From Kineobactrum salinum (GTDB lineage: Bacteria > Pseudomonadota > Gammaproteobacteria > Pseudomonadales > Halieaceae): a stretch of 64,000 nucleotides of DNA. The position numbers and the translations under genes are program-made. Under the pieces are notes generated by a model. That model made no database searches and was not told the origin of the DNA. It was given only the letters and a program-made list of their open reading frames with translations. Of this stretch, positions 54,013 through 63,904 are shown piece by piece (within the stretch, counting starts at the first letter, position 1; each line of letters begins with the position of its first letter). Where the stretch lies: assembly GCF_010669285.1 (NCBI RefSeq), contig NZ_CP048711.1:124001-188000 (forward strand), in the 5' to 3' direction.

Positions 54013-55854
54013 ATGCCAGTTACCCGTATATCCCGCCCTGCCCGTAGCCTGTATGCCTGCCTGGTGCTGGCCTGGCTGGTTCATGCCAGCTCTGCGCTTG
54101 CCGGCGATGCACGGGCCGCAACCGATGAACTGCATGCCTGGCTGGACGGCCAGTACGAAGAGGAACTGCAGTTCTCGCCCATCGAGCTCACTACGCTCGG
54201 CCGGCACGAGCTGTACGATCAGATTGATGATTTCAGCGAGGCAGCCGACCAGCGTTTCCTGGCCTGGTTTCGCAACAGCGTACAGCAGTTGCGGCAACGC
54301 TTTGACCCGGATACGTTGAGCCTGGAAGGGCAGCTGTCGCGGGATTTCTGGATCTACCGGCTTCAGCGCCTGGAACAGGCCGATGCCTTCCGGCGCCAGC
54401 AGTATATCTTCACTCAGGTAAGTACGCCTCATACCAATTTGCCCAAACTGCTGATCAACTATCACCAGGTGGACAGCCCGCAGGATATGGAGGCCTATAT
54501 CAGCCGCCTGCACGGCATCGGGAGGGCACTGCGGCAATTGCTGGAGCGGGCCAGGGCGGCAGCTGTCGATGACATCCGGCCACCGCGTTTTGCCTACGAT
54601 ACCGTGATCGAACAGGCCAACGGCATCATCACGGGGGCACCGTTCACCGACAGTGGCGATGATTCCGCGCTGTGGGCTGACCTCACCGCCAAGCTCACAG
54701 CTCTGGAGCAGGCCGGCGACATTGGCCGGGAAACTGCCACAGAGCTGCAGCAGCGGGCCCGGGAGGCGCTGCTCGGAGACTTCCGGGAGGCCTACCAGGA
54801 ACTGGTCAGCTGGTTGCGCCAGGACCGTACCCACGCCGCCGCAGAAGCGCTGGGCGTGCACGCACTACCCGCAGGCGAGGCCTACTACGCCGAGCGGTTG
54901 CAATACAATACCACGCTGGACATGAAGGCTGACCGGATTCACCGGTTGGGGCTGGAGGAAGTGGCAAGGATCAGACAGCAGATGGGAGCCATCATGGACC
55001 AGGTGGGCTTCGAGGGCACGCTGGATGACTTCTTCGACTTTGTCCGCACCGATGAGCAATTCTATTATCCCGACACCGACGAGGGCCGCCAGGCCTTCAT
55101 CACCGAAACCGAGCAGTACCTGGACCGCATCGAGGCACAGCTGCCACGGTACTTTGGTGTGCTGCCGAAGGCGCCATTGCGGGTGAAACGGGTGGAAGCC
55201 TTCCGCGAGCGAGCGGGCGGCTCGGCGTTTTATGAAGAAGGTACCGCCGACGGCAGTCGGCCGGGCGTATATTACATGCACTTGTCGGACATGAACGCCA
55301 ACAATCGCAGCGACCTGCAGACCACGGCCTACCACGAAGGCAGCCCCGGCCACCACATGCAGCTCTCCATCGCGCTGGAGAGTACCACCCTGCCGATGTT
55401 TCGCCGCCATGTCTGGTATTCCGCCTACGGCGAAGGCTGGGCCTTGTATGCGGAACGGGTCGCCGGGGAAATGGGGCTATACGACAATCCCTACAATGAT
55501 TTTGGCCGCCTCAGCGCCGAGATTTTCCGGGCCATCCGGCTGGTCGTGGACACCGGCATGCATGCCAGGGGCTGGAGCGAAGAGCGCGCAGTAGAATACA
55601 TGATGGCCAACTCACCCATTCCCGAACCCTCGGCGCGCTCTGAAATACGCCGCTATCTGGTGTGGCCCGGCCAGGCCGTATCCTACAAGATAGGCATGCA
55701 GAAACTGCTGGAACTCAGGGAATCGGCGCGCCGGCAGCTGGGGGAGGACTTCGACATACGCGGCTTCCACGACACCGTCCTGGCTGGCGGCAGCCTGCCG
55801 CTGAGTCTCCTGGAGCGCCGGGTCGATGCCTGGATCGCCCGGCAACAATCCTGA
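54013..55854 (+). CDS. DUF885-family secreted protein (putative metallo-carboxypeptidase)
   Basis: 613 residues from MPVTRISR, with a signal peptide ending near SALAG. Metal-site motif TAYHEGSPGHHMQ and the downstream YGEGWALYAERVAGEMG are complete, and the frame is unbroken. It is the third DUF885 gene of the window and closest in layout to the one at 25387. Probably periplasmic. It lies 47 bases after the MaoC gene; a shared transcript is possible. Confidence 0.9.
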   Translation: MPVTRISRPARSLYACLVLAWLVHASSALAGDARAATDELHAWLDGQYEEELQFSPIELTTLGRHELYDQIDDFSEAADQRFLAWFRNSVQQLRQRFDPDTLSLEGQLSRDFWIYRLQRLEQADAFRRQQYIFTQVSTPHTNLPKLLINYHQVDSPQDMEAYISRLHGIGRALRQLLERARAAAVDDIRPPRFAYDTVIEQANGIITGAPFTDSGDDSALWADLTAKLTALEQAGDIGRETATELQQRAREALLGDFREAYQELVSWLRQDRTHAAAEALGVHALPAGEAYYAERLQYNTTLDMKADRIHRLGLEEVARIRQQMGAIMDQVGFEGTLDDFFDFVRTDEQFYYPDTDEGRQAFITETEQYLDRIEAQLPRYFGVLPKAPLRVKRVEAFRERAGGSAFYEEGTADGSRPGVYYMHLSDMNANNRSDLQTTAYHEGSPGHHMQLSIALESTTLPMFRRHVWYSAYGEGWALYAERVAGEMGLYDNPYNDFGRLSAEIFRAIRLVVDTGMHARGWSEERAVEYMMANSPIPEPSARSEIRRYLVWPGQAVSYKIGMQKLLELRESARRQLGEDFDIRGFHDTVLAGGSLPLSLLERRVDAWIARQQS

Positions 55855-55894
55855 GCCAAGGTGCGCGGCACTGGAACGTCGCTGAGGTCCGCCC

Positions 55895-56401
55895 TCAGCC
55901 GGGCGGCGTTTCCGGCTCGGCATCGGTGGTGGGGGCGAACTGGTCGGGGTCCAGATATTGCAAACGCAGCTCGATTGCTCCCCTGGCCGGCGTGGAATCG
56001 GCGCCCAACACCATGACGCAGGGTTGCCCGTCCTCATAGGTCACGGCGGTAACCCCGAAAATCATCACGTCCGGATTGTGTTCGGCCGTGAATACCGTAA
56101 CGTCGCGCTTCTCTCTCAGAGCCTCGCTCAGTTGCGCCACCAGTTGAACCAGACTGGCACGAAAGCCGCCAAAGTTGAGTTTGCCGCGATACTCGCTGTG
56201 GTCCAGCGCGATCTCAAAGCGCACCTGGGACTTGTCTTCCATTTGCACATTGGTCAGATGCACCGATTTTCCCGCCAGCATGTCCCGAAACACGTTTTTC
56301 GCCTCGGTGCGGCGCGATTCCAGGAAGGCCTTGTACAAAAGATTGACGGACATGACCAGGAACTTTTCCCTGGGCACCGTCTGGGACTGGTATTGAGCCA
56401 T
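55895..56401 (-). CDS. Conserved hypothetical protein
   Basis: 168 residues, soluble, no signal peptide or membrane segment. It begins MAQYQSQTVPREKF and has a mixed alpha/beta pattern with KSVHLTNVQMEDKSQV in the middle and a Pro/Thr/Glu-rich end. I do not recognise a family with a known function. It stands alone on the minus strand, converging with the DUF885 gene and diverging from mnmC over 215 bases in which I see no other feature. Confidence 0.72.
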   Translation of the reverse strand: MAQYQSQTVPREKFLVMSVNLLYKAFLESRRTEAKNVFRDMLAGKSVHLTNVQMEDKSQVRFEIALDHSEYRGKLNFGGFRASLVQLVAQLSEALREKRDVTVFTAEHNPDVMIFGVTAVTYEDGQPCVMVLGADSTPARGAIELRLQYLDPDQFAPTTDAEPETPPG

Positions 56402-56616
56402 GACGACCTCGCTTTCAACAGGCTGGCAAGTCTACTGCCTGCGGCGCGTGAAGGCCAGCGGCTGGCCAATGGCCAGGAGACGATGACGGCAGCGGCTGAT
56501 CCCGGGATACTACCGGCCGCCCGCCTTTGCTATTCTCCCCGCTTTCCACTCACAGACGGCACTCTCCCATTGCCAACCAGCCCTCCACAATTCGCCCCCA
56601 TGCTTAATTTACGCCG

Positions 56617-58638
56617 ATGAATCGCAGCAATGAACCATTGCAGGCCCTGGTGCCGGCCGAGTTGGACTGGGGCGATGACGGCAACCCGGTGTCGACCCGG
56701 TTCGGGGATATTTATTTTTCCCGCGACAACGGCCTGGCCGAGAGCCGGCATGTCTTCCTGGCCGGGAACGAACTGCCCCGGCGGTGGCGTGAGCACGGGA
56801 GCACGGACTTCACAATCGCCGAAACCGGCTTTGGCAGCGGTCTGAACTTTCTGGTGACCTGGCAGGCCTGGCGCGCATACCGCCAGCAGTGCCACTCCGG
56901 AGCCCGGCGTCTGCACTATGTGTCGATAGAGAAATTTCCGCTCGCGCGTGACGACCTGCAGCGCATCCACACCCCTTGGCCGTCACTGGCCGGCTTGTGC
57001 CAGGAGTTGCTGGCCCGGTATCCGCCGCCGTTGCCGGGGCCCCACCGATTGCTGTTGGAGCACGGCGAGCTGACGCTGGACCTGTGGTGGGGTGATATCG
57101 GGCAGGTTTTGCCGGACTGGCTGTACCGGCGCCGCGCACTGGTGGACGCATGGTACCTGGATGGCTTTGCCCCGGCGCGCAACGCAGCCATGTGGCAGGC
57201 CGGGTTATGGCCCCAGGTCGCGGCGTTGAGCAGGCCCGGAGCCACCGTGGCTACCTTCACCGCGGCCGGGGCGGTGCGCAGGAACCTGGCCGCCGCAGGT
57301 TTCAAGGTACTCAAGACCGCCGGTTTCGGGCGCAAGCGTGAACAGCTTTGCGCCGCGCTGGAGAAGCCGGTGGCAATGCCGGCGCCAGCCGGCACCGCGT
57401 GGGACATCCCCCGGTCGTGCCTGCCAAGACCGCAGGAGCTGCTGGTAATCGGGGGCGGTCTCGCCGGGTGCCACACCGCCGCCGCCTGCGCCCGGCGCGG
57501 CATTCGGGTCACATTGCTGGAACGAGAGGGGATCGCCTCGGCGGCATCGGGCAATGCACAGGGTATTTTGTATACCCGCCTGTCACACCGGCATTCGCCC
57601 GCCACCGACTTCGCGCTGGCCAGCTATGGTTTTGCGGCGAGACTTTATCGCCAGATGCTGGAACACGGCGAGCTGCAGCAGGGGCAGCAGGGCGAGCTCT
57701 GCGGCTGCCTGCAACAGGTGACTGACAGCAGCGAACTGGCCCGTATGCGACCGGTGCTGGAGTCGCTTGCAAGCCTGGCCCGGGTGGTGGACCCCGTCAC
57801 CGCCTCCCGACTGGTGGGGGTGAACCAGCCCTGCGCCGGCTACTGGCTGCCGGAAGCGGGCTGGATCCAGCCCGCCGCGCTGTGCCGGGCGTTGCTGCAA
57901 CATCCGCTGATCACGGTGCTGGCACAGTCTGGCCCGGTGCAGCTGGGTCGCGAGGCCGGCAGCTGGGTGGCGAGCGCGGCTGGCGAGCCACTGGCGCGCG
58001 CCAGCCACGCAGTCGTTGCCGCAGGCCAGCACAGCGCTGCATTCCATGGACTGGACTGGCTGCCACTGCGGATGATCCGCGGCCAGACCACCCAGCTGCC
58101 ACCGGATCCGGTGCGGGCCAGGCTGCGGGCCGTGCTCTGCCACAGCGGCTATATTGCGCCGGCCAATGCCGCTGGCCAGTGCGTCGGCGCCACCTTTGGC
58201 CTGGATGATCCGGACCCGGCACCACGCACCGCGGACCAGAGTCACAACCTGCAGGCCCTCGCCAAAGCCCTGCCCGACTGGGAAACACAATTGGCGGAGC
58301 TGGACCGCGGCGCCCTGCCCGCCCGCGTGGCCTGGCGCTGTGCCAGCCCCGATTATCTGCCCCTGGTGGGGCCAGTGCCGGACCGGGAGGCCTTTGTCCG
58401 CGACTACGGTGCGCTGCGCGACAATGCCCGCCAGGCGATTGCCGTGGCTGGAAGCTGTGTTCCCGGGCTGTACCTCAACACCGGGCATGGCTCGCGGGGT
58501 CTCACCTCCACCGCCCTGGCCGCGGAATTGCTTGCCGGACAGATCTGCGATGAGCCGCTGCCACTGGAACCCGAGCTGGTACGAGCGCTTGCGCCGGCGC
58601 GTTTTCTGATACGGGACCTGAGGAGAAACCGCCTGTGA
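56617..58638 (+). CDS. mnmC: Bifunctional tRNA (mnm5s2U34) biosynthesis protein
   Basis: 673 residues in two domains. The N-terminal methyltransferase has GFGSGLNFL (~69-77) and WYLDGFAPARN; the C-terminal FAD oxidoreductase begins VIGGGLAGCHTAAACARRG and ends LYLNTGHGSRGLTS. MnmC removes the carboxymethyl group from cmnm5s2U34 and then methylates nm5s2U34 in tRNA wobble position. The stop overlaps the next gene's GTG. Confidence 0.96.
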   Translation: MNRSNEPLQALVPAELDWGDDGNPVSTRFGDIYFSRDNGLAESRHVFLAGNELPRRWREHGSTDFTIAETGFGSGLNFLVTWQAWRAYRQQCHSGARRLHYVSIEKFPLARDDLQRIHTPWPSLAGLCQELLARYPPPLPGPHRLLLEHGELTLDLWWGDIGQVLPDWLYRRRALVDAWYLDGFAPARNAAMWQAGLWPQVAALSRPGATVATFTAAGAVRRNLAAAGFKVLKTAGFGRKREQLCAALEKPVAMPAPAGTAWDIPRSCLPRPQELLVIGGGLAGCHTAAACARRGIRVTLLEREGIASAASGNAQGILYTRLSHRHSPATDFALASYGFAARLYRQMLEHGELQQGQQGELCGCLQQVTDSSELARMRPVLESLASLARVVDPVTASRLVGVNQPCAGYWLPEAGWIQPAALCRALLQHPLITVLAQSGPVQLGREAGSWVASAAGEPLARASHAVVAAGQHSAAFHGLDWLPLRMIRGQTTQLPPDPVRARLRAVLCHSGYIAPANAAGQCVGATFGLDDPDPAPRTADQSHNLQALAKALPDWETQLAELDRGALPARVAWRCASPDYLPLVGPVPDREAFVRDYGALRDNARQAIAVAGSCVPGLYLNTGHGSRGLTSTALAAELLAGQICDEPLPLEPELVRALAPARFLIRDLRRNRL

Positions 58639-59417
58639 GACAACTATTGCTGCCCTGCTGCCTGTTGCTGGCGCTGATCAGCCATACGGTCGCGGCGCTG
58701 GAGGAATACAGCTACCGGGTCCTCGAACAGCAACCGCAACCGCGCGACCACTATGTTCAGGGCCTGCAGATCGTCGGTGGTATGCTCTATGTCAGCACCG
58801 GCCGCTACGGTCAGTCCCGGTTGCTGCAGTACCGCCTGAGTGATGGCGAACTGATACAGCAGCGGCGCCTGCATCCGCGTCTGTTTGGCGAAGGGCTGAC
58901 CGTACTGGGCGAGCGGGTCTACCAGCTGACCTGGCGGGCCCGACGGATGCTGGTCTACCGCCGGGCCGAACTCCAGCTGGAAACGACGTTCACCATTCCC
59001 GGCGAAGGCTGGGGCCTGACCGACAATGGCCGAGAGCTGATCTACACCGATGGTGGCCACCACCTGCACTTCCTCGATCCCGCGGACGGCCGGCCACTAC
59101 GCAGTATCGCGGTGACCGAACACGGCCTACCACTACCGCGACTGAATGAGCTGGAGTGGATCGATGGCAAGGTTTGGGCCAATATCTGGCAACGCGACCG
59201 GATCGTGATAATCGACCCGGTGACCGGCGAGGTCGAAGCAAGTATCGACCTGCGCGGACTGTTACCGCTGCCGGAACGCCGGCCAGATACCGATGTGCTC
59301 AATGGCATCGCCCGCAACCCCGCCGATGGCTCTGTCTGGGTCACCGGCAAGAACTGGCCCTGGCGCTACCGTATTGAACTGGTACCGAAGCCGGCAACCG
59401 CCGCCGAATCGCGTTAG
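58635..59417 (+). CDS. Glutaminyl-peptide cyclotransferase (plant-type)
   Basis: 260 residues with a GTG start, AGGAG nine bases upstream, and a signal peptide ending near TVAA. It is a five-bladed beta-propeller (FTQG-type opening reads YVQGLQIV; GEGWGLTDNG; LNELEWIDGKVWANIW; LNGIARNPADG). Such enzymes convert N-terminal Gln to pyroglutamate in exported proteins. Overlap with mnmC suggests co-translation, though the functions are unrelated. Confidence 0.9.
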   Translation: MRQLLLPCCLLLALISHTVAALEEYSYRVLEQQPQPRDHYVQGLQIVGGMLYVSTGRYGQSRLLQYRLSDGELIQQRRLHPRLFGEGLTVLGERVYQLTWRARRMLVYRRAELQLETTFTIPGEGWGLTDNGRELIYTDGGHHLHFLDPADGRPLRSIAVTEHGLPLPRLNELEWIDGKVWANIWQRDRIVIIDPVTGEVEASIDLRGLLPLPERRPDTDVLNGIARNPADGSVWVTGKNWPWRYRIELVPKPATAAESR

Positions 59418-59467
59418 ACTGGCACTGTCCGTTACACTGTCGCTTCCTGTTATCACACGAGAGAGCC

Positions 59468-62422
59468 ATGACCCAAACCAGCCCCGCCCGGCCAGCCAGC
59501 CAGAACACGTTCGAATTGCTGCGCAGTCAGGAGATCGAGACATTGCAGTTGCGCATCGAGCAATACCAGCATCGGCGCACCGGCGCCATGCACTATCATC
59601 TCGCCGCCGACAGCGAGGAAAACGTGTTCCTGGTCGCACTGCGCACCGTGCCCAGGAACTCCACCGGCGTTGCCCACATCCTGGAGCATACTGCATTGTG
59701 CGGCAGCGAACGCTACCCAGTGCGGGACCCGTTTTTCATGATGCTGCGGCGCTCCCTCAACACCTTCATGAACGCCTTTACCAGCAGCGACTGGACCGCC
59801 TACCCCTTCGCCAGCCAGAACCGCAAGGACTTCGCGAACCTGCTGGACGTCTACCTGGATGCGGTATTTTTCTCACGCCTGGATCCGCTGGACTTTGCCC
59901 AGGAAGGCCACCGGGTGGAATTCTCCGAACCCGGCAATCCCGACAGCGAGCTGGTGTTCAAGGGGGTGGTCTTCAATGAAATGAAGGGCGCGATGAGCTC
60001 TGTGAACAGCACCCTGTGGCAGACTCTGTGCGAACATGTCTTCCCTACCAACACCTATCACTACAACAGTGGCGGTGATCCAGAGCACATACCGGACCTC
60101 AGCTATGAGGAGCTGCTGGCCTTCTACCGCAGTCACTACCACCCCAGCAATGCGATCTTCATGACCTTCGGCGACATCCCCGCAAGCGAACACCAGGCGG
60201 TGTTTGAGCAGCGCGCGCTGACGCGATTCGAACGGCTGCCGGAACGCATCGAGGTGGCGCTGGAACAGCGCCTGCCGGAGCCGCTGCGGGTGCAGCGGCC
60301 CTATGCGCTGGACGAAGAGGGAGACACCGCTCGCAAAACCCATATCGTGATCGGCTGGCTGCTGGGCGAGAGCACTGACCTGGAAGCGATGCTGGAAGCC
60401 CAGCTGCTGGCCAGTGTGCTGCTGGACAATAGCGCCTCGCCACTGATGCATGCGTTGGAGACCACCACGCTGGGGCAGTCGCCATCACCACTGTGCGGGC
60501 TGGAGGACTCCCAGCGTGAGATGGTGTTCAGCTGCGGCATCGCCGGCAGTGAGGCGGACTGCGTTGAGGCACTGGAGCAACTGGTCCTGGGAGTGATTCG
60601 CCGGGTGGCTGATGAGGGCGTTCCAGCCGAGCAGCTGGCGGCTGTTCTGCACCAGCTGGAACTGCAACAGCGCGAAATAAGCGGCGGTGGCTTTCCCTAT
60701 GGTCTGCAGCTGATTCTGCAGGCACTGGGCCCGGCCACTCACTATGCCGATCCCGTCGCGGTGCTGGACCTGGATCCAGTACTTGCGCGGCTGCAGCAGA
60801 ATATCAGCGACCCCGACTATATCAAGGATCTGGCGCAGCGCATTCTGCTGGATAACCCCCACCGCGTCACTCTGGTCATGACCCCTGATACCGAACTCTC
60901 CAGCCGCCGGCTGGCGGCTGAAACCCGGCGCCTGGCGGCAATCAAGGCCGGCATGGATGACGCTGCCAAACAGGCGGTGATCGCGCTGGCCGAACAACTG
61001 GAAGCCCGCCAACAGCGCGTGGACGACATGAGCATACTGCCCAAGGTCACCCTGAAGGATGTGCCCACCAGCCTGCCGGAACACAAGTATACCGAACAGG
61101 AACGCAACGGAGTTCGTCTCAGCAGCTACAGCCAGGGCACCAACGGCCTGGTCTACCAGCAACTTGTCACTCCCTTGCCTTTATTGTCGGAGACCCAGCT
61201 GCCCCTGCTGCCTCTGTACACGCAAGTACTTACCGAAGTGGGCCTGGGTGACCAGGATTACCTGGCGGTACAGCACCGGCAGGCCGCCACGGTGGGCGGA
61301 ATCAGCGCGTCCACCGCAATGCGCGGCGCAGTCGATGACGAGCAGACCCTGCAGGCCTGCTTTGCGCTGTCCTCCCAGGCGCTGGCGCGCAATGTCTCCG
61401 GGCAGATCGCGCTGATGCAGGACAACCTGCTGCGAGTGCGGTTCGACGAACCGGGTCGGCTGCGGGAGCTGATCAGTCAGCAGCGGGCACGGCGGGAACA
61501 GTCTGTGACCGGCAGTGGCCACGGCCTGGCCATGACCGCAGCCAGTGCCGGCATGAGCCCGCTGGCGCGACTGCAACACGAGTTGACCGGGCTGGAGGGA
61601 CTGCGCCAGCTGAAAGCACTGGACGACGGGCTCGCCAGCGACAGCGGGCTGCAGCAGTTCACTGCCGGCCTGCAGTCCATTCACGATGCTGTAATCCAGA
61701 TGCCGCGTCAGCTGCTGGCGATCGCCGACGAACATGCGATCGAGGCGGCCTCGGAACAGTCGCTCTCGGCATGGAGTGGCATAGCCGCATCAGCCGGCAC
61801 CGGAGCCAGTTTCCAGGCCCAGCCAATCCGTCAGCCGCGCCGTGAATTCTGGCTGGCAAATACCCAGGTCAACTTCTGCGCCCGGGCCTATCCCACCGTG
61901 CCGGTGGGCCATCCCGATGCGGCCGCCCTGACGGTACTGGGCGGATTCCTGCGCAACGGTTTCCTGCACCGCAGCATCCGCGAACAGGGCGGTGCCTACG
62001 GCGGCGGCGCCAGCCAGGACTCTGGTATCGCGGCCTTCCGTTTCTTTTCCTATCGCGACCCGCGGCTGCTGGATACGCTGCAGGATTTCGACCAGTCGAT
62101 TGCCTGGATGCTGGAGAACAAGCATGAACAGGCGAGCCTGGAGGAGGCAGTCCTGGGGGTGATTGGAAGCATGGACAAACCCGGCTCGCCAGCCGGCGAG
62201 GCCAAACAGCATTTCTACAACCGCCTGTTCGGCCGCAGCCACCAGCACCGGGAGCAGTTCCGGCGCGCCATTTTGGCAGTCAGTCTGGAGGATTTGCGCC
62301 GGGTTACCGAGCTTTACCTGGATCCAGCCCGGGCCAGCACGGCGGTGGTCAGCAACCGCAAACAGCTGGAGGCGCTGGGTACAGCGGTCAATGAACTGGG
62401 CCTCATGGTCCAGCAGCTCTGA
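59468..62422 (+). CDS. M16C zinc peptidase (PreP-like)
   Basis: 984 residues, typical for presequence protease-type M16C enzymes. The inverted zinc motif HXXEH reads HILEH (about residues 69-73), followed by CGSERYPVRDPFF and, ~80 residues on, the third-ligand helix region NEMKGAMSS. Four roughly 230-residue modules form a closed chamber that degrades unstructured peptides. No signal peptide is seen, so it is cytoplasmic. Confidence 0.95.
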   Translation: MTQTSPARPASQNTFELLRSQEIETLQLRIEQYQHRRTGAMHYHLAADSEENVFLVALRTVPRNSTGVAHILEHTALCGSERYPVRDPFFMMLRRSLNTFMNAFTSSDWTAYPFASQNRKDFANLLDVYLDAVFFSRLDPLDFAQEGHRVEFSEPGNPDSELVFKGVVFNEMKGAMSSVNSTLWQTLCEHVFPTNTYHYNSGGDPEHIPDLSYEELLAFYRSHYHPSNAIFMTFGDIPASEHQAVFEQRALTRFERLPERIEVALEQRLPEPLRVQRPYALDEEGDTARKTHIVIGWLLGESTDLEAMLEAQLLASVLLDNSASPLMHALETTTLGQSPSPLCGLEDSQREMVFSCGIAGSEADCVEALEQLVLGVIRRVADEGVPAEQLAAVLHQLELQQREISGGGFPYGLQLILQALGPATHYADPVAVLDLDPVLARLQQNISDPDYIKDLAQRILLDNPHRVTLVMTPDTELSSRRLAAETRRLAAIKAGMDDAAKQAVIALAEQLEARQQRVDDMSILPKVTLKDVPTSLPEHKYTEQERNGVRLSSYSQGTNGLVYQQLVTPLPLLSETQLPLLPLYTQVLTEVGLGDQDYLAVQHRQAATVGGISASTAMRGAVDDEQTLQACFALSSQALARNVSGQIALMQDNLLRVRFDEPGRLRELISQQRARREQSVTGSGHGLAMTAASAGMSPLARLQHELTGLEGLRQLKALDDGLASDSGLQQFTAGLQSIHDAVIQMPRQLLAIADEHAIEAASEQSLSAWSGIAASAGTGASFQAQPIRQPRREFWLANTQVNFCARAYPTVPVGHPDAAALTVLGGFLRNGFLHRSIREQGGAYGGGASQDSGIAAFRFFSYRDPRLLDTLQDFDQSIAWMLENKHEQASLEEAVLGVIGSMDKPGSPAGEAKQHFYNRLFGRSHQHREQFRRAILAVSLEDLRRVTELYLDPARASTAVVSNRKQLEALGTAVNELGLMVQQL

Positions 62423-62444
62423 TGAGCCATGTGCTCCATACCGG

Positions 62445-62474
62445 AAAAGGCCGGGTACACGAGCGTACCCGGCC
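62445..62474 (-). terminator. Rho-independent terminator of the Spy-like gene
   Basis: A perfect ten-pair stem (GGCCGGGTAC with GTACCCGGCC, loop ACGAGC) is followed by TTTT on the minus strand, 32 bases past the Spy-like stop. It also lies 26 bases after the peptidase stop and may act from both sides. Confidence 0.85.
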
Positions 62475-62506
62475 GAACCAGAGATCGCTGTAGACCAGCT
62501 GTTAGT

Positions 62507-62992
62507 TTAGTCCTCGCGACGCATCTGCCGATCGGCTTGGGGGCCCCGCTTGAACCGGTGCTTGTGGCGTTTCGCCTCCATCCGTTCCAGCTTCTGTCGT
62601 TGACTGTCATCCAGCAATTGATAAATCCCGGCTCTGGTTTCCGCCCGACGAAAGCTGCTACGTGCTGTAATCTGTCCCAGCTCATCTGCCAGCGCCTGGG
62701 CTGTACCGGCATCGAAATTGCTTTGCTGGTCGCGCAGTTGCCCGCGCAGTGCCTGCATCCGTTCCCGGTCGGCCGCGCCGGCCTCGTGGGCCTGTGCCAG
62801 CAATTGCGAAACGCGATCCTGCTGCTCCTGACTCAAGTCGAGATGGCGGCTCATTTTTGTCAGCATGCGCTCGGGATCAGCACCGTGATGCCCGTCCCCC
62901 GGGGCCGTCCAGCCCGGGGCCGCAGCGAGCGAGCCCAGCAACAGCAGGGCAAGTCCGGTGTTGCGAGCGGTTTTTCTGTGGTGTGTTGGCAT
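62507..62992 (-). CDS. Spy/CpxP-family periplasmic stress protein
   Basis: 161 residues from MPTHHRKT; GGAG six bases before 62992 decides the start. A signal peptide ends near GWTA. The mature helical protein has the LTxxQ-like repeats of the family in the form LDLSQEQQDRV and LLDDSQRQKLERM, and a His/Arg/Lys-rich end. CpxP/Spy proteins act as periplasmic chaperones and sensors. It diverges from a CpxR-like regulator, the classic cpxP-cpxRA arrangement. Confidence 0.88.
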   Translation of the reverse strand: MPTHHRKTARNTGLALLLLGSLAAAPGWTAPGDGHHGADPERMLTKMSRHLDLSQEQQDRVSQLLAQAHEAGAADRERMQALRGQLRDQQSNFDAGTAQALADELGQITARSSFRRAETRAGIYQLLDDSQRQKLERMEAKRHKHRFKRGPQADRQMRRED

Positions 62993-63063
62993 GTCGTTCT
63001 CCGTGGTTGGCTGAACACGAAACAAGTCTAGGCCGCGGCGCGGTAATTGTGCGGCCGTCGGAG

Positions 63064-63078
63064 GTTAATAAAAGTAAA
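63064..63078. promoter_or_regulatory. CpxR-box-like site
   Basis: GTTAA-TAAAA-GTAAA fits the CpxR consensus GTAAA-N5-GTAAA with one mismatch. It lies 72 bases before the Spy-like start and 126 before the regulator start, between the divergent genes, as in cpxP-cpxRA. Confidence 0.7.
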
Positions 63079-63203
63079 GAAGCGTCTCGCGGCGTAGCCT
63101 GCGGATGACATTGCTTGCCACGGACGTCACACTAGGGTCCGTTCACACTTGTAACATAAGCCCTGCTGGCGGCCAGTTTGCCCGCTTTCCGAGAGAACCC
63201 CCG

Positions 63204-63904
63204 ATGCCCGAGCAACTGCTGCTGATCGACGACGACCGGGAACTGTGTACCCTGCTGGCCGAGTTCCTGCAACTGGAGGGTTTCGCGGTGGATATGTTGC
63301 ACGACGGCAAAGATGCACTGCAGCGCTGCCGGGACCAGGCCTACGACGCCATCGTGCTGGATATCATGCTGCCGGGCATGCAGGGCTGGAGGTACTGCGC
63401 AGATTGCGGGAACAACTGGACACCCCGGTACTGATGCTGACGGCCCGCGGCGGGGATACAGACCGCATCGTGGGTCTTGAACTCGGCGCTGACGACTACC
63501 TCCCCAAGCCCTGCAACCCTCGCGAACTGGCCGCGAGGCTGCGGGCGATACTGCGCCGGGCCCGGCATCCCGAGCCTGGCGTCGATACCGAACTGCGGGT
63601 AGGTCACACTTGCCTCAACAGCGCCGATCGCAGTGCCCACTACCGGGATTGCGACCTGCAGCTGACCAGTGCCGAGTTCAATGTGTTGCAGGCACTGTTG
63701 TCACGCGCGGGCACCGTAGTCGACAAGGAGTCGCTGAGCCGTCAGGCGCTGGGCCGGGCCCTGTCGGCCTATGACCGCTCGGTGGATGTTCACGTCAGCA
63801 AAATTCGCAAGAAATTCGCCGCCTGTGGCGCTGACAACCCTATCGTCAATGTGCGCGGGGCCGGCTACCAGTTCACCGTCTCCGGCGACACGGACAGACA
63901 TTGA
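63204..63904 (+). CDS. cpxR: CpxR-like OmpR-family response regulator, frame broken once
   Basis: The first frame encodes a receiver start (LLLIDDDRELCTLL, phospho-Asp in IVLDIMLPGMQG) to about 63384; the rest (LEVLRRLREQLDTPVLMLTARG, DDYLPKP, OmpR winged helix with SLSRQALG and DVHVSKIRKK) continues in another frame. Adding one base at 63383-63386 restores a ~233-residue regulator. The stop overlaps the next ATG (TGATG). Promoter-proximal CpxR-like box and Spy-like neighbour support a Cpx-type envelope stress system. Confidence 0.85.
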
